A stretch of DNA of 64,000 nucleotides from the NCBI RefSeq assembly GCF_004331465.1, contig NZ_SJKB01000011.1, positions 62,001 through 126,000 on the forward strand. The letters are read 5' to 3'. This document shows, piece by piece, positions 25,599 to 34,199 of the stretch. Below the pieces are notes generated by a model. The model made no database searches and was not told where the DNA came from. It saw only the letters and a program-made list of their open reading frames with translations. This DNA is from Kribbella pittospori. Its GTDB lineage: Bacteria > Actinomycetota > Actinomycetes > Propionibacteriales > Kribbellaceae. How positions within the stretch are numbered: position 1 is the first letter of the stretch; each line of letters begins with the position of its first letter. Made by a program: the position numbers and the translations under genes.

Positions 25599-26266
25599 TG
25601 AGAGTTCTTGCCCACGGCACCCTCGTGGTGTCCTGCCAGGCCGGTCCCGGCAACCCGTTCTACTCGCCCGAGGCGATGGCGCTGATGGCCCGCGCGGCCG
25701 AGGCGGGAGGCGCCGGGGCGATCCGGGCGAACGGGGCGCTCGACGTGGCCGCGATCCGGGCAGTGACCGACCTGCCGATCATCGGGCTGAACAAACTGGG
25801 CGACCCGGCCGGCGTCTTCATCACCCCGACGTACGACTCGGCGGTCGGGGTGGCCCAAGCCGGAGCGGACCTGATCGCGCTGGACGGCACGATGCGGCCG
25901 CGACCGGACGGGCAGCGGCTGGACCAGCAGATCGCCCGGATCCACGAGGAGCTCGGCGTACAGGTACTGGCCGATGTGGACAGCGTTGACGCGGGTCTCG
26001 CGGCCCGCGCGGCGGGCGCCGACCTGGTCGCGACCACGCTGTCCGGGTATACCAATGGCACGCCGCCGACCGGACCAGACGTCGAGCTGGTCCGGCAGCT
26101 GGCGGCGAAGCTGGACTGCCCGATCGTTGCCGAAGGCAGGATTCGTACGCCCGAACACGTCCGCGCTGTGTGCGATGCGGGCGCGTACGCCGTCGTGGTC
26201 GGTCACGCGATCACGAATCCGATGGACATCACGGCCCGATTGGTCCAGGCGATCCCGGGTACATAG
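25595..26266 (+). CDS. nanE: N-acetylmannosamine-6-phosphate 2-epimerase
   Basis: 223 residues, TIM barrel. Converts ManNAc-6-P to GlcNAc-6-P. Family motifs: VVSCQAGPGNPFYSPE (N-terminus), GAIRANGALDVAAIRA, PIIGLNKLGD with the catalytic lysine, FITPTYDS, LIALDGTMRPRPDG, VATTLSGYT and PIVAEGRIRTPEHVRA. Two in-frame ATGs (25595 and 25598) are possible; the first overlaps the kinase stop as ATGA. No nagA or nagB lies nearby, so the product must join the general amino-sugar pathway encoded elsewhere. Confidence 0.93.
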   Translation: MMRVLAHGTLVVSCQAGPGNPFYSPEAMALMARAAEAGGAGAIRANGALDVAAIRAVTDLPIIGLNKLGDPAGVFITPTYDSAVGVAQAGADLIALDGTMRPRPDGQRLDQQIARIHEELGVQVLADVDSVDAGLAARAAGADLVATTLSGYTNGTPPTGPDVELVRQLAAKLDCPIVAEGRIRTPEHVRAVCDAGAYAVVVGHAITNPMDITARLVQAIPGT

Positions 26267-26274
26267 GCCATCCG

Positions 26275-26290
26275 AGTGGTCTAGCCCACC
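26275..26290. promoter_or_regulatory. dre-like operator ahead of the NgcEFG importer
   Basis: AGTGGTCTAGCCCACC matches 14 of 16 positions of the DasR/NagR palindrome AGTGGTCTAGACCACT. It lies 9 bases after the nanE stop and 87 bases before the binding-protein ATG, the expected place for repression of the transporter promoter. The GntR/UTRA protein at 4582-5322 is the natural local candidate, a genomic DasR elsewhere the other. Confidence 0.65.
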
Positions 26291-26376
26291 TTGTCGACGA
26301 GGGTCGAATCCTCTTCCGCGCGAGTGCCGGGCGGCGTATCCATGACGCAACTCAACCCTGGGAGAGGACGCGACAC

Positions 26377-27756
26377 ATGAGCACTGCCGGCAAGGTCGAC
26401 CGCCGTACCCTCCTCCGCGTGGCGCTGGCCGCGCCCGCCGTGGCGGCGCTCGCATCGTGTGCGAAGCCGGTCGCCGACAAGTCCGCCCCGGCCGCGAGCA
26501 CCGGCGCCTCGGTGGACGGCTCGAAGCCGCTGGAGTTCTTCAACTTCGACGGCGGCTACGGCAAGGAATGGACCACGATGCCGCTGGACCTCTACCGCAA
26601 GGAGTTCCCGCAGGCGGAGGTGAAGCTGACCAGCGGTCAGCAGCTCCAGCAGCAGCTCCAGCCCCGGTTCATCCAGGGCAACCCGCCGGACCTGATCGAG
26701 AACGTCGGCCTCGACGGCGCCACCCTGGCCAGCAAGAAGCAGGTCATGGACATCGGTGCGCTGCTCGAGATGGACGCGTACGACGAGCCCGGCAAGAAGG
26801 TCAAGGACACCCTGCTGCCGGGCGTCGCCGAGGCCGGCCGGTACGACGGCGTGAAGTACGAGATGCCGTACGTGTTCGGCGTCGGCGGGATCTGGTACAG
26901 CAGGCCGCTGATGGACAAGCACGGCTGGACCTACCCCAAGCACTGGGACGAGATGCTCGCACTCTGCGAGGAGATCAAGAAGACCGGGATCGCACCGTGG
27001 ACCTATCAGGGCAAGTTCCCCGGCTACCTGACCAACCCGATGCTGATGACGGCGTACAAGGCCGCCGGTCCCGACCTGAAGAAGAAGGTCGACAACCTGG
27101 AGCCGAACGCCTGGCGTGACCCGGCGCTGATCCAGGCCGCCGAGGGCTACCAGGAGCTGGCCGCGAAGGGCTATCTGCTGGAGGGTTCGCAGGCGCTGTC
27201 GCACACGCAGTCGCAGACCTACTGGGCGCAGGGCAAGGCCGTGTTCATCCCGTGCGGTGGCTGGCTGGAGAACGAGCTGGGTGCCATCGCACCCAAGGAC
27301 CTGGGCATGACGATGGTGCCGGTCCCGGGCTGGTCGAAGGACGACAAGGCGCCGTTCGAGACGGTGACCGGCGGCCCGGGTGGTGCGCTGATCGTCCCGG
27401 CCAAGGCGAAGAACCCGCAGGGCGGCCTGGAACTGCTGCGGATCATCCTGTCCAAGCAGTGCATGAAGAACTTCACCCAGGTGACCAAGTCACTGACCGT
27501 GGTGCAGGGCGCGTCCGACGGCGTCGAGCTGTCGTCCGCGAACAAGTCGATGCAGGACGTGATCACCGCGGCCGGCACAAACATGTTCGCCGACTGGTCG
27601 TTCCGGCTCTGGTACAAGAAGCTGCTCGACAACTCGGACAAGGCGATGGCAGCGCTGATGAACCGCGAGGTGACACCGGACGAGTGGAGCAAGCAGATGC
27701 AGAAGTACGCCGACGAGACCGCCAAGGACTCGTCGATCAAGAAGTTCCACGTCTGA
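26377..27756 (+). CDS. ngcE: ABC transporter GlcNAc/chitobiose-type binding lipoprotein (NgcE-like)
   Basis: 459 residues. Twin-arginine-like DRRTLLR (8-14) and lipobox LASC with Cys28 mark an exported lipoprotein. The mature protein has the NgcE pattern: EFFNFDGGYGKEWTTMPLDL, FGVGGIWYSRPLMDKHGWTY, FIPCGGWLENELG. NgcE of Streptomyces binds GlcNAc and diacetylchitobiose; binding of the same class here is inferred. GAGAGGA lies upstream of the ATG. The long ABC-operon runs from here to 30805. Confidence 0.88.
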   Translation: MSTAGKVDRRTLLRVALAAPAVAALASCAKPVADKSAPAASTGASVDGSKPLEFFNFDGGYGKEWTTMPLDLYRKEFPQAEVKLTSGQQLQQQLQPRFIQGNPPDLIENVGLDGATLASKKQVMDIGALLEMDAYDEPGKKVKDTLLPGVAEAGRYDGVKYEMPYVFGVGGIWYSRPLMDKHGWTYPKHWDEMLALCEEIKKTGIAPWTYQGKFPGYLTNPMLMTAYKAAGPDLKKKVDNLEPNAWRDPALIQAAEGYQELAAKGYLLEGSQALSHTQSQTYWAQGKAVFIPCGGWLENELGAIAPKDLGMTMVPVPGWSKDDKAPFETVTGGPGGALIVPAKAKNPQGGLELLRIILSKQCMKNFTQVTKSLTVVQGASDGVELSSANKSMQDVITAAGTNMFADWSFRLWYKKLLDNSDKAMAALMNREVTPDEWSKQMQKYADETAKDSSIKKFHV

Positions 27757-27757
27757 C

Positions 27758-28648
27758 ATGCATCACGGCAAGTACCGGTTCGTTCTCAGCCTGCTACTCG
27801 TCCCGCTCGGCTTGTACGCCGTGTTCGTGGTCTCGCCGTACGTGCAGGCCTTCCCGATCGCGTTCACCGATTGGGAGGGTCTGTCGGCGGACTACCGCTA
27901 CATCGGCTTCGACAACTTCGTCACGCTGTTCCACGACTCGGTGTTCTGGGTCGCGCTGCGGCACAACCTGTTCCTGCTGGTCAGCCTGCCGGTGATCATC
28001 GTCACGCTGTCGCTGTTCTTCTCCGCGATGCTGAACTACCGCGGCGGCGTACCGGGTGCGAAGTTCTACAAGGTCGTGTACTTCTTCCCCAGCGTGCTGT
28101 CGATCGCCGTCGTCGGTGTGCTGTGGCAGTTCGTCTTCGAGCCGCGCAACGGACTGCTCAACGGGTTCCTGCGGGCGATCGGGCTGGATGGGTTGGCCCA
28201 GCTGTGGCTGGGTGACGGGAAGACAGCGCTCGGCTCGATCATGGCCGTAGTCGTCTGGGGTGGCGTCGGCTTCTACGTCGTACTGTTCACCGCGGCGATG
28301 GCGGCGATCCCGCGGGAGCTCTACGAGGCGGCGCTGCTCGACGGTGCCGGCGCGTTCCAGTCGTTCTGGCGGCTCACGCTGCCGCTGATCTGGAACACCG
28401 TCCAGGTCGCGCTCGCGTTCCAGGTGATCGGCGCGCTGGACCTGTTCGCGCTGGTGAAGATCCTGTCGGTCGGGCCGGGTGGACCGGACGACGCGACCCA
28501 GGTGATCTCGCTGTACATGTACACGAACGCCTTCACCTACGGGAAGTTCGGTTACGCCTCGGCGATCGGGGTAACGCTGTTCGCCATCAACATGATCCTG
28601 ACCCTGCTGACGTTCCGGCTGACCCGCCGCGAACGGGTCGAGTACTGA
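27758..28648 (+). CDS. ngcF: Sugar ABC transporter permease (NgcF-like)
   Basis: 296 residues, MalF/UgpA type, about six membrane helices (first LSLLLVPLGLYAVFVVSPYV). EAA loop EAALLDGAGAFQSFWRLTLP (about 191-210). Starts one base after the binding-protein stop. No ATPase gene is in the cluster, as is usual for actinobacterial sugar importers that share the MsiK ATPase. Confidence 0.9.
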   Translation: MHHGKYRFVLSLLLVPLGLYAVFVVSPYVQAFPIAFTDWEGLSADYRYIGFDNFVTLFHDSVFWVALRHNLFLLVSLPVIIVTLSLFFSAMLNYRGGVPGAKFYKVVYFFPSVLSIAVVGVLWQFVFEPRNGLLNGFLRAIGLDGLAQLWLGDGKTALGSIMAVVVWGGVGFYVVLFTAAMAAIPRELYEAALLDGAGAFQSFWRLTLPLIWNTVQVALAFQVIGALDLFALVKILSVGPGGPDDATQVISLYMYTNAFTYGKFGYASAIGVTLFAINMILTLLTFRLTRRERVEY

Positions 28649-28658
28649 GGGAGCACAG

Positions 28659-29564
28659 GTGGCCACTCTGATGGATCCGGCCCGGATCGACGCCGCCCAG
28701 GCGCCCGCCGTACCGGACCCGCCGACCGGGCGGACCGTGGGATCACGGGTGCTCGGCGGCACCTCCCAGGGATTCGTGCTCGTCTGGGGCGCGATGGTGG
28801 TGTTCCCGTTGCTCTGGGCGGTGCTCAGCTCGTTCAAGTCCGACGCGGACATCTTCAAGAGTCCGTGGAGCCTGCCGTCGGTGTGGCACTGGGACAACTT
28901 CTCCCGGGCCTGGAACGAGTCCCACATCGGCACGTACTTCTTCAACAGCCTGATCGTCGTCTGCGGCGGCGTACTGCTGACGCTGCTGCTGTCGTCCGCG
29001 GTCGCGTACGTGCTGGCACGCTTCGAGTTCCCGGGCAGCCGGGTGCTGTACTACGTCTTCGTTGGCGGCATGGTGTTCCCTGGGTTCATGGCCCTCGTGC
29101 CGTTGTTCTTCGTCGTGCAGAACCTGGATCTGCTCAACACGTACCTCGGCCTGATCCTGGTGTACGCGACCCACGGCATGTCGTTCTCGGTGTTCTTCCT
29201 GACCGCGTTCTTCCGGACCCAGTCCAAGGAACTCGCCGAGGCGGCGCTCGTCGACGGCTGCTCACACTGGGGTGTGCTGTTCCGGATCATGCTGCCGCTG
29301 GCCCGCCCCGGTCTGGTCAGCATCGGCATCTTCCAGTTCCTCGGGATGTGGAACGAGTACCTGCTCCCGCTGGTGCTGAACACCGACGAGAGCCGCTACC
29401 TGGTCACCCAGGGACTGGCCAACATCGCGGTGACCCAGGGGTACCACAGCGACTTCTCCGGCCTGTTCGCCGGACTGACCATTTCGATCCTCCCCGTGCT
29501 GGCGGTCTATCTTGCCTTCCATCGACAGATCAGCACGGGTATGACGGCTGGAGCCCTGAAGTGA
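28659..29564 (+). CDS. ngcG: Sugar ABC transporter permease (NgcG-like)
   Basis: 301 residues, MalG type, with a proline-rich cytoplasmic N-terminus of about 35 residues before the first helix (FVLVWGAMVVFPLLWAVLSS). EAA loop EAALVDGCSHWGVLFRIMLP (about 196-215). GTG start with GAGGGAG upstream. The stop overlaps the next gene's GTG (GTGA), linking the hydrolase to the importer. Confidence 0.9.
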   Translation: MATLMDPARIDAAQAPAVPDPPTGRTVGSRVLGGTSQGFVLVWGAMVVFPLLWAVLSSFKSDADIFKSPWSLPSVWHWDNFSRAWNESHIGTYFFNSLIVVCGGVLLTLLLSSAVAYVLARFEFPGSRVLYYVFVGGMVFPGFMALVPLFFVVQNLDLLNTYLGLILVYATHGMSFSVFFLTAFFRTQSKELAEAALVDGCSHWGVLFRIMLPLARPGLVSIGIFQFLGMWNEYLLPLVLNTDESRYLVTQGLANIAVTQGYHSDFSGLFAGLTISILPVLAVYLAFHRQISTGMTAGALK

Positions 29565-30805
29565 CCGATCTCCTGCTCGCCGCGACGTCGCTCGACGTCA
29601 CCCCGCCGCCCGGGCACCGCCTGGACGGGTACGCGGCCCGGACCGCTCCCGCGACCGGCGCCGCGGACCCGTTGCGAGCCACCATCATCTGGCTCGGTAC
29701 GGCGGACGACCCCGGGGTGCTGTGGCTGACCCTGGACGCGATTGCTGTGGGCAAGCAACTGACCACGGAACTGGCCGCGGCCGCCGCCAAGGTGGCCGGG
29801 ATCCCGCCGGCGAACGTGGTGGTGTCCGCGTCGCACACGCACTCCGCGCCGTCCGGCTGGACCGGCCAGATCCATCCGGTCATCCCGGCCGAGCGTGAGC
29901 CGGTCCTGTACGAGGCGCTGAGCGCCTCGATCGCCAATGCAACGTTGGAGCGCCGTCCGGTGACGGCGTCCTGGCGATCGATCGAGGTGGTCGGGGTCGG
30001 CACCAACCGGCACCGGCAGAACGGTCCGCACGACAACACCGCCGGCATCCTCGCGCTCCACTCCCTCGACGGCTCGTTGGAGGCGATCCTGCTGGACTTC
30101 GCCTGCCACCCGACAACCCACGGCCCGGAGAACCTGCAGTACTCCGCCGACTGGCCAGGCGCCGCCCGTGCCGCCCTGGCACCGGCGGTGGTCGGCTACC
30201 TCCAAGGCGCTGCCGGCGACGTCAGTCCACGCTTCACCCGTCAGGGCCGGGGTGCCGTCGAGGTCGCACGCCTGGGCGGTCTGCTCGCGTCCCGGGTCCG
30301 CGAGGCCTTGGCCGGCCCGGGCCTCGAGCTACCCCAGTCCGCCCCGGTCATTCGCCGTACGACGATCAGGCTGCCGGTCCGCGATCTCCCGTCGGCCGAC
30401 GATCGTGCCTCGGCCGTTGCGACAGCGGAGCGATCGTTGCGTGGCGGTGTCGACGACCCGTCGGCCCGGATCGCGCAGACCCGGCTCGATGGCGCCCGCG
30501 GGCAGGCGCTGATGGCGGCTGCATCGTTGCCGGAGACACTGGATCTACCTGTCAGCGTGGTGACAATGGGCGACGTGTGCTGGGTCAACCTGCCGGTTGA
30601 ACTGTTCGCCCTGCACGGCGCCTGCCTGCAGGCGGACAGTACGCACCCGATCACCCGCGTCGTCGGCTACACAGACGGCTACTACGGCTACATCGTCGAC
30701 CCGTCCGCCGCCGAATCCGGCGCCTACGAAGCCCTCATCACCTTCTTCGACCAACCCACCACCAACCGCCTCCTGTCCGAAACCGCAGCCTTCGTGAACA
30801 GCTAG
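29561..30805 (+). CDS. Neutral ceramidase-like hydrolase (intracellular)
   Basis: 414 residues. Resembles the N-terminal zinc amidase domain of neutral/alkaline ceramidases: VVSASHTHSAPSG holds metal-ligand histidines, DFACHPTTHGP another, and GYLQGAAGDVSPRF the conserved G-D-x-S-P segment; GYTDGYYGYIVDPSAAESGAYE is also family-like. No signal peptide, so a cytosolic N-deacylase acting on an imported N-acyl compound is more plausible than a true ceramidase. GTG overlaps the permease stop. The 3' end is markedly C-rich. Confidence 0.78.
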   Translation: MTDLLLAATSLDVTPPPGHRLDGYAARTAPATGAADPLRATIIWLGTADDPGVLWLTLDAIAVGKQLTTELAAAAAKVAGIPPANVVVSASHTHSAPSGWTGQIHPVIPAEREPVLYEALSASIANATLERRPVTASWRSIEVVGVGTNRHRQNGPHDNTAGILALHSLDGSLEAILLDFACHPTTHGPENLQYSADWPGAARAALAPAVVGYLQGAAGDVSPRFTRQGRGAVEVARLGGLLASRVREALAGPGLELPQSAPVIRRTTIRLPVRDLPSADDRASAVATAERSLRGGVDDPSARIAQTRLDGARGQALMAAASLPETLDLPVSVVTMGDVCWVNLPVELFALHGACLQADSTHPITRVVGYTDGYYGYIVDPSAAESGAYEALITFFDQPTTNRLLSETAAFVNS

Positions 30806-30840
30806 CCCGGACCGGACCTGGGCCTCGGACCGGATCCGGG
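30806..30840 (+). terminator. Imperfect hairpin after the amino-sugar operon
   Basis: CCCGGACCGG (30806-30815) can pair with CCGGATCCGGG (30830-30840) with one bulge, followed within a few bases by an A-rich stretch. It directly follows the ceramidase-like stop and probably ends the operon. The rest of the gap to 31039 shows only a lone GGTCTAG and no gene. Confidence 0.4.
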
Positions 30841-31039
30841 GCAGGAAAAATACTTCCAGAGATGATGTAACGCTCCGTGTTCCCACACCGATGTCACACC
30901 CGGAAGCTCCTCCCGGTCTAGTCCGGCAGGACACCACCACGGGGCGCTGGCGATCGGTTGCCAGGTGCAACGTCCGGGTTTCGATGCCCGGCGTCCCACG
31001 ATCCGGCCACGGGGCCGGACACCTGGAGGGGGAATCACG

Positions 31040-32014
31040 ATGCACAAGCACACTGGCCGCGCTGCGGTACTGGGGGTGGCGGCGATCGTCGCCACGGTGG
31101 GGCTGACTGGGGGTGCGTCCGCGAGTCCTGCAGTACCGCGTGCGGCTACGGCCGTCGTCCCGGGGCCGAACACCGTCGGCACCGCGCAGCTGAAGAACCA
31201 GGCGGTGACCGCCGCGAAGATCGGCCCGTCGGCGGTGTGGGGTTCGATGATCCACACCAACACCATCCCGCTGGACCGGATGGGCTGGGACTTCCGGCAG
31301 GCCATCGCGGCGGCCGACGTCAGCAAGGCCGACGCAATCAAGAGCAGCACCCAGATCAAGGCAGGCACGATCGCTGAATCGGACCTGGACGCGGCCCTGC
31401 GGGCGAAGATCGACGGCCCGGGCGGACCGGCGTACCTGAAGAACTGGGGCGAGATCTTCCGCAACACGATCGGCAACGCGCGGGCCGAGCTGGGTCAGTC
31501 CTCGTCCGGCGAGGGCCTGAACTTCAACGTCCCGACCGGCCAGGACGCCGTCATGTGGGGCAACGAGGCCGACTTCGCGGGCAAGCCGGTCGCGCTGAGC
31601 GCGGTCAAGTACGAGGTCTTCCAGACCGGTGAGAACTCGGCGATTGCCGGCAACATGCCGTCGATCAAGTTCGAGATCTCGAACCCGGCGACCGGCGCGA
31701 CCTACACCACGCTGGTGTACTCGCCGGACAACTCCACGTCCAACGCCTGGACGAAGATCGACGCGGCGGCCGACACCGGCAACCACTGGGGTTTCACGGG
31801 GACCTACTTCAACTCCGGCACTGACAAGTGCGGGATCAACGGTTCGCGGTGCACCCTGACCGAGGCGCTCAGCAAGCTCGGCGACTCGGCGAAGTTCATC
31901 TCCGCCGGCGTCGGCAAGGGCCGGGACAACGCCTGGCACGGCGCGGTCCGGTCGCTCACCATCGGCGGCACCACCTACAACTTCACCGCCAGCGGCGTCG
32001 TCGCCACCAACTGA
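31040..32014 (+). CDS. Secreted protein of unknown function
   Basis: 324 residues. A Sec signal peptide (AAVLGVAAIVATVGLTGGAS, cleavage probably after ASA near residue 29) precedes a segment with short repeats of the kind T-A-x-L-K-N-Q-A-V-T-A-A-K-I (TAQLKNQAVTAAKIG, STQIKAGTIAESDLDAALRA), seen in fibre-like surface proteins. The C-terminal 180 residues look like a beta-sandwich with two cysteines (DKCGINGSRCTLTE). GGAGGGGG lies before the ATG. Single-gene unit with its own terminator. I do not recognise a family function. Confidence 0.75.
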   Translation: MHKHTGRAAVLGVAAIVATVGLTGGASASPAVPRAATAVVPGPNTVGTAQLKNQAVTAAKIGPSAVWGSMIHTNTIPLDRMGWDFRQAIAAADVSKADAIKSSTQIKAGTIAESDLDAALRAKIDGPGGPAYLKNWGEIFRNTIGNARAELGQSSSGEGLNFNVPTGQDAVMWGNEADFAGKPVALSAVKYEVFQTGENSAIAGNMPSIKFEISNPATGATYTTLVYSPDNSTSNAWTKIDAAADTGNHWGFTGTYFNSGTDKCGINGSRCTLTEALSKLGDSAKFISAGVGKGRDNAWHGAVRSLTIGGTTYNFTASGVVATN

Positions 32015-32020
32015 CACCCG

Positions 32021-32060
32021 TCCGCGGCGGTCCGCGCCGGTCCGCGGCGGTCCGCGCCGC
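32021..32060 (+). repeat. Two tandem copies of a 20-base GC-rich unit
   Basis: TCCGCGGCGGTCCGCGCCGG (32021-32040) is followed directly by a copy differing only in its last base. It sits between the secreted-protein stop and the terminator hairpin. Confidence 0.8.
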
Positions 32061-32119
32061 ACTTTGAGCACCGCTCGGCCGTTTTCGGGCCGCCGAGATG
32101 ACTGAGCGGTGCTCAAAGT
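32061..32119. terminator. Bidirectional terminator between convergent genes
   Basis: ACTTTGAGCACCGCTC (32061-32076) and GAGCGGTGCTCAAAGT (32104-32119) are perfect 16-base arms. The A/T-rich outer ends give a U-rich tail in either direction. Separates the secreted protein (+) from the YhgE-type gene (-). Confidence 0.7.
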
Positions 32120-32135
32120 CGGGGGTGGGGTGGCG

Positions 32136-34199
32136 TTAGAGGGCGAGTTCTGGTTGGAGTTTCTTGGCCGGCCAGACGCGTTGGTTGCGGGCGGCGAGGG
32201 TTGAGGCCGCGAGAGCCACGGCGAACCAGGCTGCGAGGGCGAGGAGGTCGCGGCCGAGGGAGGTGCCGGGGCCGCCGTACATGAGGTGACGGACGCCGTC
32301 GATCGCGTAGCTCATCGGTAGCGCGTGATGGAAGAAGTACAGCGGGGTTGGGATCGTCTGCCACGGGAAGGTGCCGCCGGCGCTGACCAGCTGGATCACC
32401 ATCAGCACCAGGCCGAGGAACTTGCCGACGGCACCGAACCAGGCGGACAACGCGTGCAGGATCGCGACGAACGTGAACGACGTCAGGATCAGGAAGCCGG
32501 CGGTCAGCCACGGATGGGCGGCGTGGATGCCGAGGCCAAGGGTCACCGCGGTGAACACCAGCGTGGCCTGAATCGCGCCGAAGAGGGCCGGGGGCAACCA
32601 TCCACCGAGCGCGACCCGGAACGGCGACTGCAAGGCAGCCAACGCTCGCGGTGACAACGGCCGGACCAGCAGGAAGAGAACGTACGCGCCGATCCAGCAG
32701 GCGAGGCTAAGGAAGAACGGTGCCAGGCCGGCGCCGTAGCTGTCCGCGGTCGCCTGTGAGACGTTCTGCAGCGTGACGGGTGCGCCGAGGGTCTCGGCGA
32801 CCGCCTTGCGCTGGTCGGCGGACGGGTTGGGGATCTGCTTGACGCCCTTCGCCAGCCCGGTGTTGAGCTGGGTCGCGCCCGTCTTCAACTGGGTGACTCC
32901 ACCGGCCAGGCTGTTCACACCGGTGAGCAGTTGGCCCTGGCCGGTCACCGCCTGCTTCTCACCGGCCGCGAGTTGTTGAGCGCCGGTCTGCAGACTCGTC
33001 AGTCCGGTCTTGAGTTGGCCCGCCCCGGTGTCGAGTTGCTTGGCGCCGTTGGCCGCCGTACTGATGCCGTTCGTCAGTGCCGGCGTTGCCTTGGAGAGGG
33101 CGGCGGCGCCGTTCGAGACCTTGCGGGCGCCGCTCGCGAGTTGGTTGAGCTGCTTGGAGGTCGACTGGATCTTGGTGTTCGCGGTGACGACCGGGCCGCG
33201 CAGCTTGGCGGTCTCGGCGAGCACCTGGTTGATCTGCGCCTGGGTGAAGCCACGGGCCTTCAGCCGCTGCGCGAGAGTGCCGTCTACGGTGCTCAGATCC
33301 TTGACCAGGGTGCTGGACGCGGTCGCGACCTGGCGTCCGACGGTAGCGACCTTCTCGTTGCCGTCGGCCACTTGATCGGCGCCATTGGCAAGCGTCTTGG
33401 TCTGCTTCGGCAGGGTTGCAGTCTTGCGCTTGAGCGTGCCGAGGCCGGAGTCCAGCTTGCTAGCGCCCGATGCGAGCTCGGTCGCGCCTTGCGACGCCTG
33501 GGCAGTCCCGGTCGCCAGCTTGGTCGCGCCGGCCGAGAGTTGCTTCTGTGCGGTGTTGAGCTGGGTCGCCCCGGTCTGGAGCTTGGTGACACCGGACGCG
33601 GCGCTGGTAAGACCAGTCTGGAGTTGCGCGGCACCGGAGGCTGCCTGGCTGACCTGCGTGTGGATGGTGTTGTAGCCGGCCAGCAGTTTGCTCGTCGCGG
33701 TCTCGCTGACCTGCGATGCGACGGTCTTGGTGACCTGCGCGACGACCTGGTTCGCGATCGTGTGGGCGAGGTAGTTGTTGGCGTCGTTGGTGAGCAGCTC
33801 GAGATTCGCCTGCCGGGGCGCGAACTCCGCACTCGATGCCAGGTCACCCGAGAACGACTTCGGCAGCACCAGAGCGAACTCGTACTTCCCGTCCGACACC
33901 CCGTCCGTGGCGGAGGCCCGGTTCACCTGGTGCCAGTCGAAGCTCTTCGACTTCACCAGTTCGTCCGCGACCTCCGGCCCGACGTTCAGCTTCTCGCCGG
34001 TGGACAGCGTTGTACCTGCGTCCTCGACGACGACGGCGGTGGGGATCTTGTCGAGGCGGCTGTACGGATCGTGGTTGGCGTAGAGGTAGAGGCCGCCGTA
34101 GAGGACCGGGACGAGCAGCAGCGCGACCACCGCCAGCTTCAGCAATCGTCCCGCGGTCAGCCGCCGCAACTCACTCAACGCCATCCGCAGCGCGGTCAC
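32136..34199 (-). CDS. YhgE/Pip-type membrane protein
   Basis: 687 residues. One N-terminal membrane helix (LLKLAVVALLLVPVLYGGLY), a long extracytoplasmic region, and about five C-terminal helices (FFLSLACWIGAYVLFLLV onward), as in YhgE/Pip/EsaA-like ABC-2-type proteins. Residues about 190-460 repeat a G-A-x-Q-L-x-x-G pattern (QLQTGLTSAASGVTKLQTGA), predicted long helices. Family members include phage-infection protein and ESX/type VII partners; mechanism unknown. GTG at 34199 overlaps the upstream gene (GTGA). The operon is driven from the TetR-divergent promoter. Confidence 0.85.
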   Translation of the reverse strand: MTALRMALSELRRLTAGRLLKLAVVALLLVPVLYGGLYLYANHDPYSRLDKIPTAVVVEDAGTTLSTGEKLNVGPEVADELVKSKSFDWHQVNRASATDGVSDGKYEFALVLPKSFSGDLASSAEFAPRQANLELLTNDANNYLAHTIANQVVAQVTKTVASQVSETATSKLLAGYNTIHTQVSQAASGAAQLQTGLTSAASGVTKLQTGATQLNTAQKQLSAGATKLATGTAQASQGATELASGASKLDSGLGTLKRKTATLPKQTKTLANGADQVADGNEKVATVGRQVATASSTLVKDLSTVDGTLAQRLKARGFTQAQINQVLAETAKLRGPVVTANTKIQSTSKQLNQLASGARKVSNGAAALSKATPALTNGISTAANGAKQLDTGAGQLKTGLTSLQTGAQQLAAGEKQAVTGQGQLLTGVNSLAGGVTQLKTGATQLNTGLAKGVKQIPNPSADQRKAVAETLGAPVTLQNVSQATADSYGAGLAPFFLSLACWIGAYVLFLLVRPLSPRALAALQSPFRVALGGWLPPALFGAIQATLVFTAVTLGLGIHAAHPWLTAGFLILTSFTFVAILHALSAWFGAVGKFLGLVLMVIQLVSAGGTFPWQTIPTPLYFFHHALPMSYAIDGVRHLMYGGPGTSLGRDLLALAAWFAVALAASTLAARNQRVWPAKKLQPELAL

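Noticed and set aside
30907..30922. GGTCTAG with partial symmetry upstream of the secreted protein, as a fourth dre site
   Set aside because: Only about 9 of 16 positions match and the flanking half-site bases differ. Not enough to include in the regulon.
32800..33700. Repetitive DNA in the YhgE gene as a tandem repeat or CRISPR-like array
   Set aside because: The periodicity follows a coding pattern (G-A-x-Q-L-x-x-G) and the units differ at the base level; there are no constant repeats with unique spacers.
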